Part shown: piece after piece, positions 1-8,803 of the stretch
How the letters are laid out: the number at the start of each line of letters is the position of its first letter
How positions within the stretch are numbered: position 1 is the stretch's first letter
Assembly (NCBI GenBank): GCA_937920085.1
Contig: CALETE010000056.1
Coordinates: forward strand, 97,538-161,537
DNA length: 64,000 nucleotides
Direction: 5' to 3'
From: an uncultured Alphaproteobacteria bacterium
Lineage (GTDB): Bacteria; Pseudomonadota; Alphaproteobacteria; Caulobacterales; Caulobacteraceae
The notes under the pieces: model-generated
Told to the model about the DNA's origin: nothing
Database searches by the model: none
What the model saw: the letters and a program-made list of their open reading frames with translations, nothing else
Program-made: the position numbers and the translations under genes

Positions 1-1400
1 GCGCGCGCGATCTCCAAGGGATCGGCGTCGAGCAGACGGGGCCGCCCCTCGGTCAGGACCCCGGTCTTATCTAGAAATACATAGCTTACCTCGGCCATTC
101 GCTCCAAGGCCGCGCCAGATTTCACCAGAATACCCCGTCGAAACAGCCGCGAAGCTGCCGCAACCTGCACCGCTGGAGCCGCCAAGCCCAAGGCGCAGGG
201 ACAGGTTATGATCAGCACAGTTGCCGCCCTCAGTAGGGCCTCTCGGGGCGACAATCCAAATCCCCAGCCTAGACCAAAGGTCAGAGCCGCAGCCGAATGC
301 ACAACAGGGACGTAGATGGCTGCGGCCTTATCGGCCAAGCGCACATAGGAAGACTTCGACTGGGAACCTGCCTCTACCAACCGTGCGATTTCTGCCAGGG
401 TTGAGTCTTCTGACCTTGCCAAGGCAACAAGCCTCAGCATGCCGTTGAGGTTCAAGGCACCAGCCCTGCAAACCTCTCCGATCCTGACCGGAACGGCCGC
501 CGTCTCGCCCGTGAGTAAGGCGTTGTCGAGATCAGCTGTCCCGGAATCGACCCTCGCATCGACTGGTATGCGCTCGCCGGGACGCACCAACAGCAGGTCG
601 CCGGGAGCCACCTCGCGCAAGGGGACCCGCCTTTCATGGCCTTGTCCGTCCAACACTATGGCGGTCGCGGCCTGGAGGGCTAAGAGGTCCGCTGCTGCGC
701 CACGGGCCTTACGGCGGAGGCTGTGGTCCAGCCACCTTCCGATCAGCAGTAGGAAGAGCAAGGTGACAGCCGCGTCGAAATAGGTATCACGACCGTGCAA
801 CAGGGTTTCCTGGAAACTCACGGCCAGGGTCAGCAAGACGCCGATTGAAATCGGCACATCCATATTGGCTTGACCGGCCCTTAAGGATCGCCAGGCCGAC
901 TTAAAAAACACCATGCCAGCAAACACCGCACAGGGTGCGCCAATCACGGCGCTAGACCATTGCATCAGGGTCCGCGTCGCTGGCCCCAATTCCTGGCCGA
1001 AGAGACCTGCCCAGATCGGCACGGAAAACATCATGGCATTGCCGGCTCCGAAGGCGGCAACGGCCAGGGCCATGGTGATGGCGCGCCCCTCGCGATCCTG
1101 AGCGTCTTCAGCCGCAACGGGATCGAAAAGTGTGGCGGGATAGCCAATACGATCGAGGGCATCGAGCACCAGCGCCGGGTCGCCATCCCGCGTCATTGAA
1201 ACAGCCAGTTTCCCGGTGCTGAGATTCAGTCTTGCGGCGGAGACACCTTTTAGCCGTCTGATTTCCCCCTCAACCTTGGCCATACAGCCCGCGCAGTGGG
1301 CTCCGGTGACCAGGAGTTCGAGAAGGCCATCGCCGTCAGAATTAGGTTTTATGAATGCAGACAGGTCGGCGTGGGGGAGAGGCGACTCGACTAGGGCCAA
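1..1400 (-). CDS. fixI: FixI/CcoI copper-transporting P1B-type ATPase (C-terminus beyond window)
   Basis: Membrane copper pump needed to supply copper to cbb3 oxidase. The reading frame begins with TTG at 1400, with GGAGG five bases upstream, and overlaps the fixH stop. Seen in frame: an N-terminal heavy-metal domain with GAHCAGC, the membrane metal site TCPCALG (Cys400 and Cys402), and the phosphorylation loop with Asp444. That loop reads DKTGVLT, where the P-type consensus is DKTGTLT. The frame stays in phase across these motifs, so I see no frameshift. The nucleotide-binding part lies off the left edge. It is the last visible gene of the fixNOQPGHI operon; fixS would be expected next. Identity is strong; the exact start is inferred from the Shine-Dalgarno match. 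Confidence 0.93.
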   Translation of the reverse strand, partial: MALVESPLPHADLSAFIKPNSDGDGLLELLVTGAHCAGCMAKVEGEIRRLKGVSAARLNLSTGKLAVSMTRDGDPALVLDALDRIGYPATLFDPVAAEDAQDREGRAITMALAVAAFGAGNAMMFSVPIWAGLFGQELGPATRTLMQWSSAVIGAPCAVFAGMVFFKSAWRSLRAGQANMDVPISIGVLLTLAVSFQETLLHGRDTYFDAAVTLLFLLLIGRWLDHSLRRKARGAAADLLALQAATAIVLDGQGHERRVPLREVAPGDLLLVRPGERIPVDARVDSGTADLDNALLTGETAAVPVRIGEVCRAGALNLNGMLRLVALARSEDSTLAEIARLVEAGSQSKSSYVRLADKAAAIYVPVVHSAAALTFGLGWGFGLSPREALLRAATVLIITCPCALGLAAPAVQVAAASRLFRRGILVKSGAALERMAEVSYVFLDKTGVLTEGRPRLLDADPLEIAR

Positions 1401-1876
1401 GTGAGCCTCCGCTCAGCTTCGAAACGCTGGCCAGCAGGATTTGTGGCAACCAGGGTGAGGTCCCAGGCACCCCGAATGCCTGGCAATTCGGCCACATAGA
1501 CCCCTGGGGCGGCCTCATGAAGCCTTGGGGCCAGTCGCCCGGATTCGGTCGCTGGATGCTCTAGCTTGGTGGTAAAGGTTAGGCCTCGGACAGGACCGCC
1601 CTTGGCGTCTTTGAACTCGACTAAGATGCGCCCGGGTTGAGCGCCCGCCGCCACCTTCCAGCCATATCTTTTCTGCGTCGCTAGCTGCGAAAGGCTTCGA
1701 TTATAGGCAATGCCATCTTCGTAGGGCGTCACCGACACCTCACCCGGAAACGTCTTGTAGGCTTGAATGGCAAAGAGCACGTCCACAGTGATCAATACGG
1801 CGAAAAAACCCACCACCATGGCCAGAACATGCCATCCGGTCAGACCGCGTTCGGGGGTTGCAGTCGTTTCAGTCAT
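1391..1876 (-). CDS. fixH: FixH/CcoH, cbb3 oxidase assembly protein
   Basis: 161-residue membrane-anchored protein of the FixH family, required for maturation of cytochrome cbb3 oxidase. One hydrophobic segment (about residues 16-36, around HVLAMVVGFFAVLITVDVLF) is followed by a periplasmic beta-rich domain with the family-typical features FPGEVSVTPYEDGIAYN and GAWDL. Its ATG shares an ATGA overlap with the fixG stop, and its own stop overlaps the fixI start region, which implies translational coupling. Length is usual for the family. Function is assigned from family and operon position. Confidence 0.92.
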   Translation of the reverse strand: MTETTATPERGLTGWHVLAMVVGFFAVLITVDVLFAIQAYKTFPGEVSVTPYEDGIAYNRSLSQLATQKRYGWKVAAGAQPGRILVEFKDAKGGPVRGLTFTTKLEHPATESGRLAPRLHEAAPGVYVAELPGIRGAWDLTLVATNPAGQRFEAERRLTWP

Positions 1877-3378
1877 TGGCTGTCCTCGGCATCAGAAACA
1901 AAGGTCGTCTCAACGGCTTCCGTCCCGCCCGGAAGAGTCACTGTGAACCTTGCGGGAAGACGCGGACCCTGGAGCGACTCCTCGGGAACCGTCACGAATA
2001 CGCGAACGGCACGATCCGTATTGGCCTCGACCAAGGCATAAAGCGGTCCATAGGTATCTGCAGAAGCAGGCGTTTCGAGATGGGCCCCCTTGGGACCCTG
2101 AAATTCAATCTTCGCCTTGCCTGTGGTAAAACTGCGATTGGAGATTTTGAGCGTATAGCCATTTCGGATCGCCCCATCATGCAGGCGGACAAAGGTGGGA
2201 TTGCGATCCTCCAGCACGTGAACACTGATGAAGGTGCGATGGGTCAGGCCCCAGAGCATGATGAGGCTGACCAGGGCCAGCGCCCCGGCATAGACCAAGG
2301 TCCGTGGCCGGATCAGGCGATAGACGGCGTTTCGTCCTTTGACACGGTCGGTCACAGCTGAATCCGTATCATAGGCAATCAGGCCAGTCGGGCGTCCGAC
2401 CTTGATCATCATTTCGTCGCAGGCATCGGCGCATAGGCCGCAATTTATACAGGCGAGCTGAGAGCCTTCGCGGATATCGATCCCCATCGGACAGACAATG
2501 ACGCACTGACCACAGTCAATACAGTCGCCTCGCCCCTCCCAGCTTGCGTCCCTCTTGTGAGGCCCGCGAGGTTCGCCCCGGTCGTACTTATAGGTGATCT
2601 GGAGGGAATGATTGTCCAGCATGCCCCCCTGAATGCGAGGCCAGGGGCACATATAGATGCAGACCTGCTCGCGCATACCGCCCGCAAAAACGTAGGTGGT
2701 AAAGGTCAGAAGCGCGCAGAAAATATAAGCCGTGGCCGGTGCGTGCCCAAGCCAGAAGGCTGGCAGGACGGTCGGCGCATCATGGAAATAGAAAATCCAA
2801 GCCCCCCCCGTCGAGAAGGCCACGACCAGCCAGGTCACATGCTTGCCGACCTTGCGCCAGACCTTGTTGAAAGACCAGGGCGCGGCGTCCAGACGCATGC
2901 GGGCATTGCGGTCGCCCTCAAACAGCCGCTCAACATAGATGAAAAGGTCGGTCCAGATGGTCTGCGGGCACGCATAGCCGCACCAGAGACGACCAAAAAG
3001 GGCCGAGACCAGAAAAAGGGCCAGGGCCGATATGACCAGAAGGCCAGTGACGAAGTAAACCTCCTGCGGCCAGAACTGCAGATCAAAGAGGTAAAACCGA
3101 CGTCCTGCGAAATCGATGAGAATGGCTTGGTCTGGTAAGCCGCCTGGGCGATGCCATCGGATCCAGGGCGTAATATAATAGATCGCCAGGGTGAGGATCA
3201 TCATCGCCCACTTGATCCGCCGCCACTGGCCATGAACCAGCTTGGGATAGATCGGCGTCCTTTTCTTATAGAGGCCGCCGCTCGGGTCGCTTTGATTACG
3301 CACCCGGTCGGCAACCGAGACCGGGCCCGCAGCATTCTCCCCAGAGACTTTGCGAGTCCGATCTATGACAACGACCAT
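1873..3378 (-). CDS. fixG: FixG/CcoG, polyferredoxin-type cbb3 assembly factor
   Basis: 501-residue inner-membrane iron-sulfur protein; CcoG is known to reduce Cu(II) for cbb3 copper insertion. Several membrane segments are visible (for example MMILTLAIYYITPW and VTGLLVISALALFLVSALF). Cysteine motifs in the membrane part are WCGYACPQ and CIYMCPW. A ferredoxin-like domain carries CIDCGQCVIVCP and CINCGLCADAC. The C-terminal periplasmic domain (about residues 385-500) is Ig-like. It begins five bases after the fixP stop and overlaps fixH by four bases. The start at 3378 gives the expected length. Confidence 0.95.
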   Translation of the reverse strand: MVVVIDRTRKVSGENAAGPVSVADRVRNQSDPSGGLYKKRTPIYPKLVHGQWRRIKWAMMILTLAIYYITPWIRWHRPGGLPDQAILIDFAGRRFYLFDLQFWPQEVYFVTGLLVISALALFLVSALFGRLWCGYACPQTIWTDLFIYVERLFEGDRNARMRLDAAPWSFNKVWRKVGKHVTWLVVAFSTGGAWIFYFHDAPTVLPAFWLGHAPATAYIFCALLTFTTYVFAGGMREQVCIYMCPWPRIQGGMLDNHSLQITYKYDRGEPRGPHKRDASWEGRGDCIDCGQCVIVCPMGIDIREGSQLACINCGLCADACDEMMIKVGRPTGLIAYDTDSAVTDRVKGRNAVYRLIRPRTLVYAGALALVSLIMLWGLTHRTFISVHVLEDRNPTFVRLHDGAIRNGYTLKISNRSFTTGKAKIEFQGPKGAHLETPASADTYGPLYALVEANTDRAVRVFVTVPEESLQGPRLPARFTVTLPGGTEAVETTFVSDAEDSQ

Positions 3379-3383
3379 GCTGC

Positions 3384-4259
3384 TTACCTTCCAGCCGCGT
3401 TTGCGTGGACGTAGACCGCCAGGGCCTTAATGGTTTCAGGGGCGAGGCGCTTTTCCCAGGTCGGCATGACACCGCCACGACCGTTCCAGATCTGACCGCG
3501 GATATCTTCGCGGTTCGGACCATAGAGCCATTCCTTGTCCGTTAGATTGGGAGCCCCCTTCGTCTGGTCTCCCATCCCCGCCGGGCCGTGACATACAATA
3601 CAGTTGGCCTGGAAGATGGGCGCTGCCCGTTGGACGGCGGCGTGGTCGGCTGTTCGACCCGACAAGGCGACCACATATTCGGTCAGGTCATCAATCTGCG
3701 CTGCAGGCAGGATCTGGTCCTTGCCAAAGGCGGGCATGATCGAAGATCGCGCCAAGGGGTTATCAGACCGGATGCCTACCTGGATGGTGTGCTGGATGTC
3801 TTCCAGTGTACCGCCCCAGAGCCAGACGTCATCGCGTAGGTTTGCGTAACCCTTCCCGCCTATGCCGCCTGCGCCGTGACAGGTTGCGCAGTTGTCGCCA
3901 AAGACTGACTGACCAACCGCAAGCGCATAGGCCTGGAGCTTGGGATCGGCTTCGATCTGCTGGAGGCTGGCGGACTTCAGCAACAGGCCTTCGGTGCCGC
4001 GAATCTTATGAAGCGCCGCCAGGTCGGCCACCACATCTGCCCGATCAGACTTGTGGAGGAGACCCTTGGTGTAACCGAAAGGGGTCGGCCATGATGGCAT
4101 GGCGATCCAATAGCCAATCGCAAAGACGATGCAGGCATAGAAGACATACAGCCACCATCTGGGCAGGGGATTGTCCAACTCGCGGATACCATCCCACTCA
4201 TGCCCCGTTGTGCCCACGTCCTTGGGGTCTGTAGGGTCTTTAACGTCACGCTCCGACAT
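3384..4259 (-). CDS. fixP: FixP/CcoP, dihaem cytochrome c subunit of cbb3 oxidase
   Basis: Membrane-anchored dihaem cytochrome c that passes electrons to the FixO/FixN core. Two c-type haem sites are visible, CATCH (about residue 124) and CIVCH in the C-terminal domain. An N-terminal transmembrane helix around WWLYVFYACIVFAIGYWIAM follows the conserved DNPLPRWW element. I chose the ATG at 4259, which has GAGGA six bases upstream; an ATG at 4274 would add five residues. The gene overlaps the 3' end of fixQ by 14 bases. 291 residues is a normal CcoP size. Confidence 0.95.
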   Translation of the reverse strand: MSERDVKDPTDPKDVGTTGHEWDGIRELDNPLPRWWLYVFYACIVFAIGYWIAMPSWPTPFGYTKGLLHKSDRADVVADLAALHKIRGTEGLLLKSASLQQIEADPKLQAYALAVGQSVFGDNCATCHGAGGIGGKGYANLRDDVWLWGGTLEDIQHTIQVGIRSDNPLARSSIMPAFGKDQILPAAQIDDLTEYVVALSGRTADHAAVQRAAPIFQANCIVCHGPAGMGDQTKGAPNLTDKEWLYGPNREDIRGQIWNGRGGVMPTWEKRLAPETIKALAVYVHANAAGR

Positions 4260-4425
4260 GGTCGTCCTCATCATCTTCTAGCGGAAGGCGTGCGAGGTCT
4301 TGGAAGGCCTCCCGGTGCTTGGGCCAAAGGGCGTAAACAAAGGCGGCGAGGAACATCACGCCGAAATAGACCGTGCCTCCTTGCTGAGCGAAGCGAGCGA
4401 CGGTTTCGTAGTTAAGACTGCTCAT
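4246..4425 (-). CDS. fixQ: FixQ/CcoQ, small cbb3 oxidase subunit
   Basis: 59-residue protein too short for many gene callers. It begins [17 protein letters not shown] and has one hydrophobic helix (about residues 18-34, containing [16 protein letters not shown]) followed by an acidic tail. The layout of a single helix, a short polar C-terminus and a place between fixO and fixP is that of CcoQ, which stabilises the oxidase. The ATG forms an ATGA overlap with the fixO stop, and the end overlaps the fixP start. Called from length, topology and position rather than from catalytic motifs. Confidence 0.9.
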   Translation of the reverse strand: MSSLNYETVARFAQQGGTVYFGVMFLAAFVYALWPKHREAFQDLARLPLEDDEDDHVGA

Positions 4426-5156
4426 CGCATGTTCTCCGGCGACTCGGCCTTGTAGGTCCGGAAGTCGACGAGCCCCCCAAGCATCTGCAGATAGGCAATC
4501 AGGGCGTCCATTTCGGTGATCTTGTCTGGGTTACCGTCATAGTCGCGCTGGATCACCTTGGCGCCGTAACGCTGGTGCAGGCCGGTTCCAGATGCGGTCG
4601 CGTCGGCTTGGGCTTCCAAGTCGGCCTTCGCATTGGCAATGTCAGCCTTGGTGTAGGGGACACCGACGCGGGTCAGGGCAGCCAACTTCAGCTGAATATC
4701 GCTCTCATCCAGCTCCTTCTTCGCCAGGAAGGCGTAGGGGGGCATGACAGACTCCGGTACCACCGAGCGTGGATCTGTCAGGTGGGCGACATGCCAAGCG
4801 TCGGAATACTTTCCACCGACCCTGGCGAGGTCAGGCCCTGTCCGCTTTGATCCCCACTGGAAGGGGTGATCATACATGCTCTCTGCGGCCAGGCTGTAGT
4901 GACCATAGCGTTCGACTTCGTCCCGCAGGGGTCGGATCATCTGCGAGTGGCAGAGATAGCACCCCTCCCGCACATAAATGTCCCGACCAGCCTGTTCGAG
5001 GGGCGTGTAGGGCCGCATGCCATCGACCTTCTCGATCGTGCTCTCCAAGAAAAAGAGCGGGGTGATCTCCACCAGGCCCCCGATGGCAACCACCACGAGG
5101 ATGCCGAGGACCAGAAGGAGGGAGTGGCGCTCGAGTTTACCGTGTTGCTTCCACAT
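4422..5156 (-). CDS. fixO: FixO/CcoO, monohaem cytochrome c subunit of cbb3 oxidase
   Basis: 244-residue membrane-anchored cytochrome c. One N-terminal helix (about residues 12-30) is followed by the conserved [19 protein letters not shown] region and a single haem site CYLCH at residues 66-70. [15 protein letters not shown] and the conserved MPPYAFL follow downstream. It transfers electrons from FixP to the FixN haem-copper site. It starts 13 bases after the fixN stop and is coupled to fixQ by a four-base overlap. Length is normal. Confidence 0.96.
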   Translation of the reverse strand: MWKQHGKLERHSLLLVLGILVVVAIGGLVEITPLFFLESTIEKVDGMRPYTPLEQAGRDIYVREGCYLCHSQMIRPLRDEVERYGHYSLAAESMYDHPFQWGSKRTGPDLARVGGKYSDAWHVAHLTDPRSVVPESVMPPYAFLAKKELDESDIQLKLAALTRVGVPYTKADIANAKADLEAQADATASGTGLHQRYGAKVIQRDYDGNPDKITEMDALIAYLQMLGGLVDFRTYKAESPENMR

Positions 5157-5169
5157 ATCGGATCCTCCC

Positions 5170-6822
5170 TTAAGCCTGAGCAGACAAGGCGGCGGCCGGA
5201 CCCGAAGACTCGACCTGTCTTACGGAGCTGGGCATGGCGATGGTTTTCCAGACATTCACGACCATGATCAGGGTGCCGGAGAGGTACATGAGCCCCCCGA
5301 TGACCCGGATGACGTTCTCGATGTGCTTGGCCGCCACCGTCTCGACGAAGCTGTAGGCAAGGAAGCCCTGGGGCGTGTATTCGCGCCACATCAGACCTTC
5401 CATGATGCCAGACACCCACATGGCCGCGATGTAGAGCAGGATGCCGATGGTCGCGATCCAAAAATGCCACTCAATCAAAGTGTTAGAGTACATACGCTCC
5501 TTTTTCCACAGCCAGGGCACCAGGCAGTAGATTGCGCCGAAGCTGATGAAGCCGACCCAGCCCAGGGCGCCAGAGTGCACATGGCCAATGGTCCAGTCTG
5601 TGTAGTGGCTGAGGGCATTGACCGTTCGGATGGACATGAGCGGCCCCTCGAAGGTCGACATGCCGTAGAAGGCGATGGCGACCGTCATCATGCGGATGAC
5701 AGGGTCCGTGCGGAGTTTGTCCCAGGCCCCAGACAGGGTCATCAGACCATTGATCATGCCACCCCAGGAGGGCATCCACAGCATGACGGAGAAGGTCATG
5801 CCCAGGGTCTGGGTCCACTGCGGCAGGGCCGTATAGTGCAGGTGGTGTGGACCCGCCCAGATGTAGATGAAGATCAGCGACCAGAAGTGGACGATCGAGA
5901 GTCTGTAGGAATAGACCGGCCGCTCCGCTCGCTTCGGCACGAAGTAGTACATGATGGCGAGGAAGCCTGCGGTCAGGAAGAACCCCACCGCATTGTGGCC
6001 ATACCACCACTGGGTCAGGGCATCCTGGACCCCAGCGAAGGCTGAGTAGCTCTTGTGATTTAGAAAGCTGATCGGCAGCGAGATATTGTTGACGATGTGC
6101 AACATGGCCACGGTCACGATCATGGCCAGGTAGAACCAGTTGGCCACATAGATGTGCGGCTCTTTCCGCTTCCAGATGGTGCCCAGGAAGACCAGCAAGT
6201 AGGCAACCCAAACGACCGTCAGCCAGATGTCGGCGATCCATTCTGGCTCTGCATATTCACGACCTTCGGTAATGCCTGCGAGATAGCCAATCGCCGCCAA
6301 GGCGATGAAAAGCTGATACCCCCAGAACACGAACCAGGGCGCTAGCCCCCCGGCCAGGCGCGCCCGGCAGGTTCTCTGAACGACGTAAAAGGACGTGCAA
6401 AGCAGGGCGTTTCCGCCAAAGGCGAAGACCACGCCTGAGGTATGCAAGGGCCGCAATCGACCGAAATTCAGCCACCCAAAATCCGGGAAATAGAAGATCC
6501 GCGGCCAGGCCAGTTGACTGGCGATAACCACACCCACCAACATCCCCACCGCTGCCCAGAACAAGGTCGCGATGACGCCGGCGCGAACCACGCCATCTTC
6601 ATATTTGCCCTGATCATTCTGGAATTGGCCATTGGCAATACCAATCGTCAGTACCCCGCAAGCGACGACGAAGGCACCGAGAAATATCCATCCTTGGAGG
6701 CGAAAAAGAGGGTCGGGCGAAAACGCCGTGGCAAGCAGTGCCCCTAGCGCAAGCACCCCCATTAGAATTTGCAGGACCACCGCATTTGCCGGTGAAGCCT
6801 GTTGCTGAGTGTCGGCGGTCAT
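5170..6822 (-). CDS. fixN: FixN/CcoN, catalytic subunit I of cbb3 cytochrome c oxidase
   Basis: 550-residue polytopic haem-copper oxidase subunit that reduces oxygen to water at high affinity. Histidine-rich ligand regions typical of subunit I are visible: [55 protein letters not shown] and [15 protein letters not shown]. About twelve hydrophobic segments are present. A GGGGAA ribosome-binding sequence lies just upstream of the ATG. An FNR/FixK-type box at 6886-6899 lies 64 bases upstream of the start, which fits low-oxygen activation. First gene of the fixNOQPGHI operon. Confidence 0.97.
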   Translation of the reverse strand: MTADTQQQASPANAVVLQILMGVLALGALLATAFSPDPLFRLQGWIFLGAFVVACGVLTIGIANGQFQNDQGKYEDGVVRAGVIATLFWAAVGMLVGVVIASQLAWPRIFYFPDFGWLNFGRLRPLHTSGVVFAFGGNALLCTSFYVVQRTCRARLAGGLAPWFVFWGYQLFIALAAIGYLAGITEGREYAEPEWIADIWLTVVWVAYLLVFLGTIWKRKEPHIYVANWFYLAMIVTVAMLHIVNNISLPISFLNHKSYSAFAGVQDALTQWWYGHNAVGFFLTAGFLAIMYYFVPKRAERPVYSYRLSIVHFWSLIFIYIWAGPHHLHYTALPQWTQTLGMTFSVMLWMPSWGGMINGLMTLSGAWDKLRTDPVIRMMTVAIAFYGMSTFEGPLMSIRTVNALSHYTDWTIGHVHSGALGWVGFISFGAIYCLVPWLWKKERMYSNTLIEWHFWIATIGILLYIAAMWVSGIMEGLMWREYTPQGFLAYSFVETVAAKHIENVIRVIGGLMYLSGTLIMVVNVWKTIAMPSSVRQVESSGPAAALSAQA

Positions 6823-6885
6823 TTCCCCATGGCCCTCATCGTTTCAATGCGACCTATTGGATGCCGTAGTCTTTGAGGCCCGACC

Positions 6886-6899
6886 TTGATGTGGCTCAA
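6886..6899 (-). promoter_or_regulatory. FNR/FixK-type anaerobox upstream of fixN
   Basis: The plus strand reads TTGATGTGGCTCAA, a TTGAT-N4-ATCAA dyad with one mismatch. It lies between the small cytochrome c gene and fixN. The fixK product encoded at 8102 has the E-x-x-S-R recognition helix known to read this type of half-site, so activation of fixN by FixK is the likely role. No start site can be proven from sequence. Confidence 0.75.
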
Positions 6900-6915
6900 A
6901 GCGATCTTCGCAGAG

Positions 6916-7248
6916 CTAGCGGGACGCCCGATTCAATCGGTTGAAATAGGCAACCAGATCGCCAATTTGATTGGAGTGAATGCGGATGGAGGGCATGTCG
7001 TAGTGCCCCGTCTCCTCAATCTCCGTCAGCTTCTTTTGAAGGCTGTGTTCTTCATAGATCCCAGCAATGTCACGAAAGGCCGGCGACTTAGGGTTTGGAC
7101 TGGCACCGGTTTCATTGACGGCGTGACAGGCCGCACATTGCGACTGGGCCAGCGCGCGACCGCGCGCGGCGGCGCGGCTCTGGTCGGCCAAGGCCGGTTG
7201 GACAGCGACCAAGGCGACGACGGTGGCTAGGTAGGCTAATTGGCGCAT
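6916..7248 (-). CDS. Small periplasmic class I cytochrome c
   Basis: 110-residue secreted monohaem cytochrome c. It has a signal peptide (residues 1 to about 22, cleavage after ALA), haem attachment CAACH at residues 38-42, and a likely axial methionine in YDMPS (Met85). The C-terminal helix resembles other small c-type cytochromes (GDLVAYFNRL). A GAGAGGA ribosome-binding site precedes the ATG. It lies between the 38-residue membrane protein and fixN and may be co-transcribed with the former from the FixK-type box at 7479. A role as electron carrier or partner of the cbb3 branch is inferred from position only. Confidence 0.85.
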   Translation of the reverse strand: MRQLAYLATVVALVAVQPALADQSRAAARGRALAQSQCAACHAVNETGASPNPKSPAFRDIAGIYEEHSLQKKLTEIEETGHYDMPSIRIHSNQIGDLVAYFNRLNRASR

Positions 7249-7305
7249 GACGGGTCCTCTCGAAGGGGCATCCTGACGCGGCCGAGCCCCATAAAGACGG
7301 CAGGC

Positions 7306-7422
7306 TCAGCGTTTAGCCTTGTCGGCGATCAGGGTGCAGGCATGCGCCCACCCAACGGCCAAAATGAATGAAGCAAAGCTGGCGACCACGAGCGCGAGAA
7401 ATGCGGTTTTCGTATCGAACAT
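7306..7422 (-). CDS. 38-residue single-pass membrane protein behind a FixK-type box
   Basis: A short reading frame with a very strong ribosome-binding site (AGGAGG five bases before the ATG at 7422). The product starts MFDTKTAFLALVVASF, has one hydrophobic helix at about residues 7-24, a single Cys at residue 29 in WAHACTLIADK, and a basic tail ending KAKR. I do not recognise a family. A dyad TTGATGCGGGTCAA lies 57 bases upstream of the start, a spacing typical of FNR-class activation. The gene is followed by the cytochrome c gene after 57 bases. A small accessory protein of micro-oxic respiration is a reasonable guess, unproven. Confidence 0.72.
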   Translation of the reverse strand: MFDTKTAFLALVVASFASFILAVGWAHACTLIADKAKR

Positions 7423-7478
7423 TAAAACCTCCTGAGAGTTCACAGGTGGGTTTCTGCCCGACTTAAATTCAGACGGCT

Positions 7479-7492
7479 TTGATGCGGGTCAA
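7479..7492 (-). promoter_or_regulatory. FNR/FixK-type anaerobox upstream of the 38-residue protein
   Basis: TTGATGCGGGTCAA fits the TTGAT-N4-ATCAA dyad with one mismatch (GTCAA). If it acts at the usual position near -41.5, transcription would begin about 20 bases upstream of the ATG at 7422. It sits just beyond the stop codon of the Rap1a/Tai-like gene, so it most likely drives the 38-residue protein and the cytochrome c. Confidence 0.72.
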
Positions 7493-7510
7493 ACCCGCAA
7501 GGCAATTGGA

Positions 7511-7900
7511 TTAGCGTCCGCCTCGGCGCTGGACGCAGGGATAGCTGGCCTTCAGTGCCGCTGCGATGAGGGTCGCAGCTGCAAGGGACGATTGGTCGGG
7601 CTTTTGCTGGATATAAGGCAAGATCGTCGATTTGAGCTGATCGACCGAGATGTCCTCAGGCAGGCAAAGGACGGAGCGTCGCCGACCCCAGATATCCTGC
7701 TCGGCTAACACCTGATCCACAGAGCCGAGAATATAGCCAGCACAGAGTTCAGCATCCCCCTGGACAGCTCCGGCATCACAGAGGGCCTCCAGCTTCCCAG
7801 CCTGCATGAAGGCGGGAATAGGTTTGGCGGCCCCAGGCGACAGGGTTGCCAGCGCAAATGCAAGGGCGACAAACATAGCTATTCTTCCCCGTAAGGTCAT
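7511..7900 (-). CDS. Rap1a/Tai-like secreted protein
   Basis: 129-residue exported protein. After a signal peptide (about residues 1-25, ending SPGAA) comes a domain resembling the Rap1a/Tai family: LCDAG, then LCAGYILGSVD, CLPEDIS, and a C-terminal AALKASYPC. Four cysteines fit paired disulfides. Tai proteins are immunity factors for secreted amidases, but many lone relatives have no known partner, and no effector gene is visible next to it. The ATG at 7900 gives a normal signal peptide; an inner ATG at 7876 has a better GGGGAAG ribosome-binding site but leaves a very short one. Confidence 0.7.
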   Translation of the reverse strand: MTLRGRIAMFVALAFALATLSPGAAKPIPAFMQAGKLEALCDAGAVQGDAELCAGYILGSVDQVLAEQDIWGRRRSVLCLPEDISVDQLKSTILPYIQQKPDQSSLAAATLIAAALKASYPCVQRRGGR

Positions 7901-8101
7901 TACAACGCGAGCCCGAACTTGCCGCTATGCGCCAAATCAAAGCGCTTTCCCAACCCATGTCCTAGTCCTGGATAGCCTTACCCCCAGGGCGATCTGCGGC
8001 GTCGTCCCGTGCCTCCGGATGTCTACTTAAGGGGCGGCCCTGAATTTAAGGGTCGCGAGCTGCGCGCTATCCCGTGGTTAAGTTCAAAACGGGGTTTCCC
8101 A

Positions 8102-8764
8102 ATGTCCCTTGCCTACGATTTCCAAGACGCCGCCATCCCCAGTCGCTCAGAGCCTTCCAGTGTCGATGAGACCCTGGACATCCTGAACCGCATGGGCGTT
8201 CGTATTGCCTATGCCAAGGACGAAGAGATTTATGGCCAGGATGAAATGGCTGACTTGGTTTATCGGGTCATAGAGGGCGCAGTCCGTACCTCGCGGTTGA
8301 TGAGCGATGGACGGCGCCAGATCGGCGACTTCTACCGCGCAGGCGACCTATTTGGCTTTGAGACCGGCAGCCATCATCGGTTTGCGGCTGAAGCCTTACA
8401 GGATTGCATCATCCTGGTGCTCAAACGCTCGGCCCTAAAGAGTGCCGGCGGCGATCTGGAAAGGCTGACCTGGGCCACAACAAATCGGGAACTGGATCGC
8501 GCTCAAGAGCATTTACTGCTTCTGGGCCGCAAGACCGCCAGCGAAAAGGTCGCAAGCTTCCTACTGGATTTGGTGCGGGGCTCGGATGCAGACACCGTTG
8601 ATCTGCCTATGGGGCGTCAGGACATGGCCGATTACCTCGGCCTTACGATTGAGACCGTTTCGCGTATGCTTTCTCAATTGCAGGCCACGCGGATTGTTTG
8701 CTTCACCGCTACCCGCAAATTCCAGACCCCAAACATCGCAGCACTTAAGCGTATGGCGGCCTGA
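8102..8764 (+). CDS. fixK: FixK, Crp/Fnr-family transcription activator
   Basis: 220-residue regulator with an N-terminal cyclic-nucleotide-binding fold (about residues 25-140) and a C-terminal winged helix. It lacks the N-terminal cysteine cluster of FNR, as FixK proteins do. The recognition helix LGLTIETVSRMLSQL contains E-x-x-S-R, which reads TTGAT half-sites; two such boxes lie upstream of nearby minus-strand genes. FixK is normally switched on by FixLJ, encoded about 1 kb downstream. I start at the ATG at 8102 because the N-terminus then fits the family; an in-frame start at 8009 would add a non-conserved extension. Confidence 0.9.
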   Translation: MSLAYDFQDAAIPSRSEPSSVDETLDILNRMGVRIAYAKDEEIYGQDEMADLVYRVIEGAVRTSRLMSDGRRQIGDFYRAGDLFGFETGSHHRFAAEALQDCIILVLKRSALKSAGGDLERLTWATTNRELDRAQEHLLLLGRKTASEKVASFLLDLVRGSDADTVDLPMGRQDMADYLGLTIETVSRMLSQLQATRIVCFTATRKFQTPNIAALKRMAA

Positions 8765-8803
8765 AAACCGTCAAACGATCCACCCTCGAATTTGGAGATC
8801 TCG

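Noticed and set aside
5017..6045. 342-codon open frame on the plus strand
   Set aside because: It lies antisense to fixO and fixN, is low-complexity in Asp, His, Gly and Arg, and matches no family; it is a shadow of high-GC coding sequence.
7901..8101. FixK box in the leader of fixK (AAATCAAAG near 7928)
   Set aside because: Only one half-site is present; the opposite half does not match.
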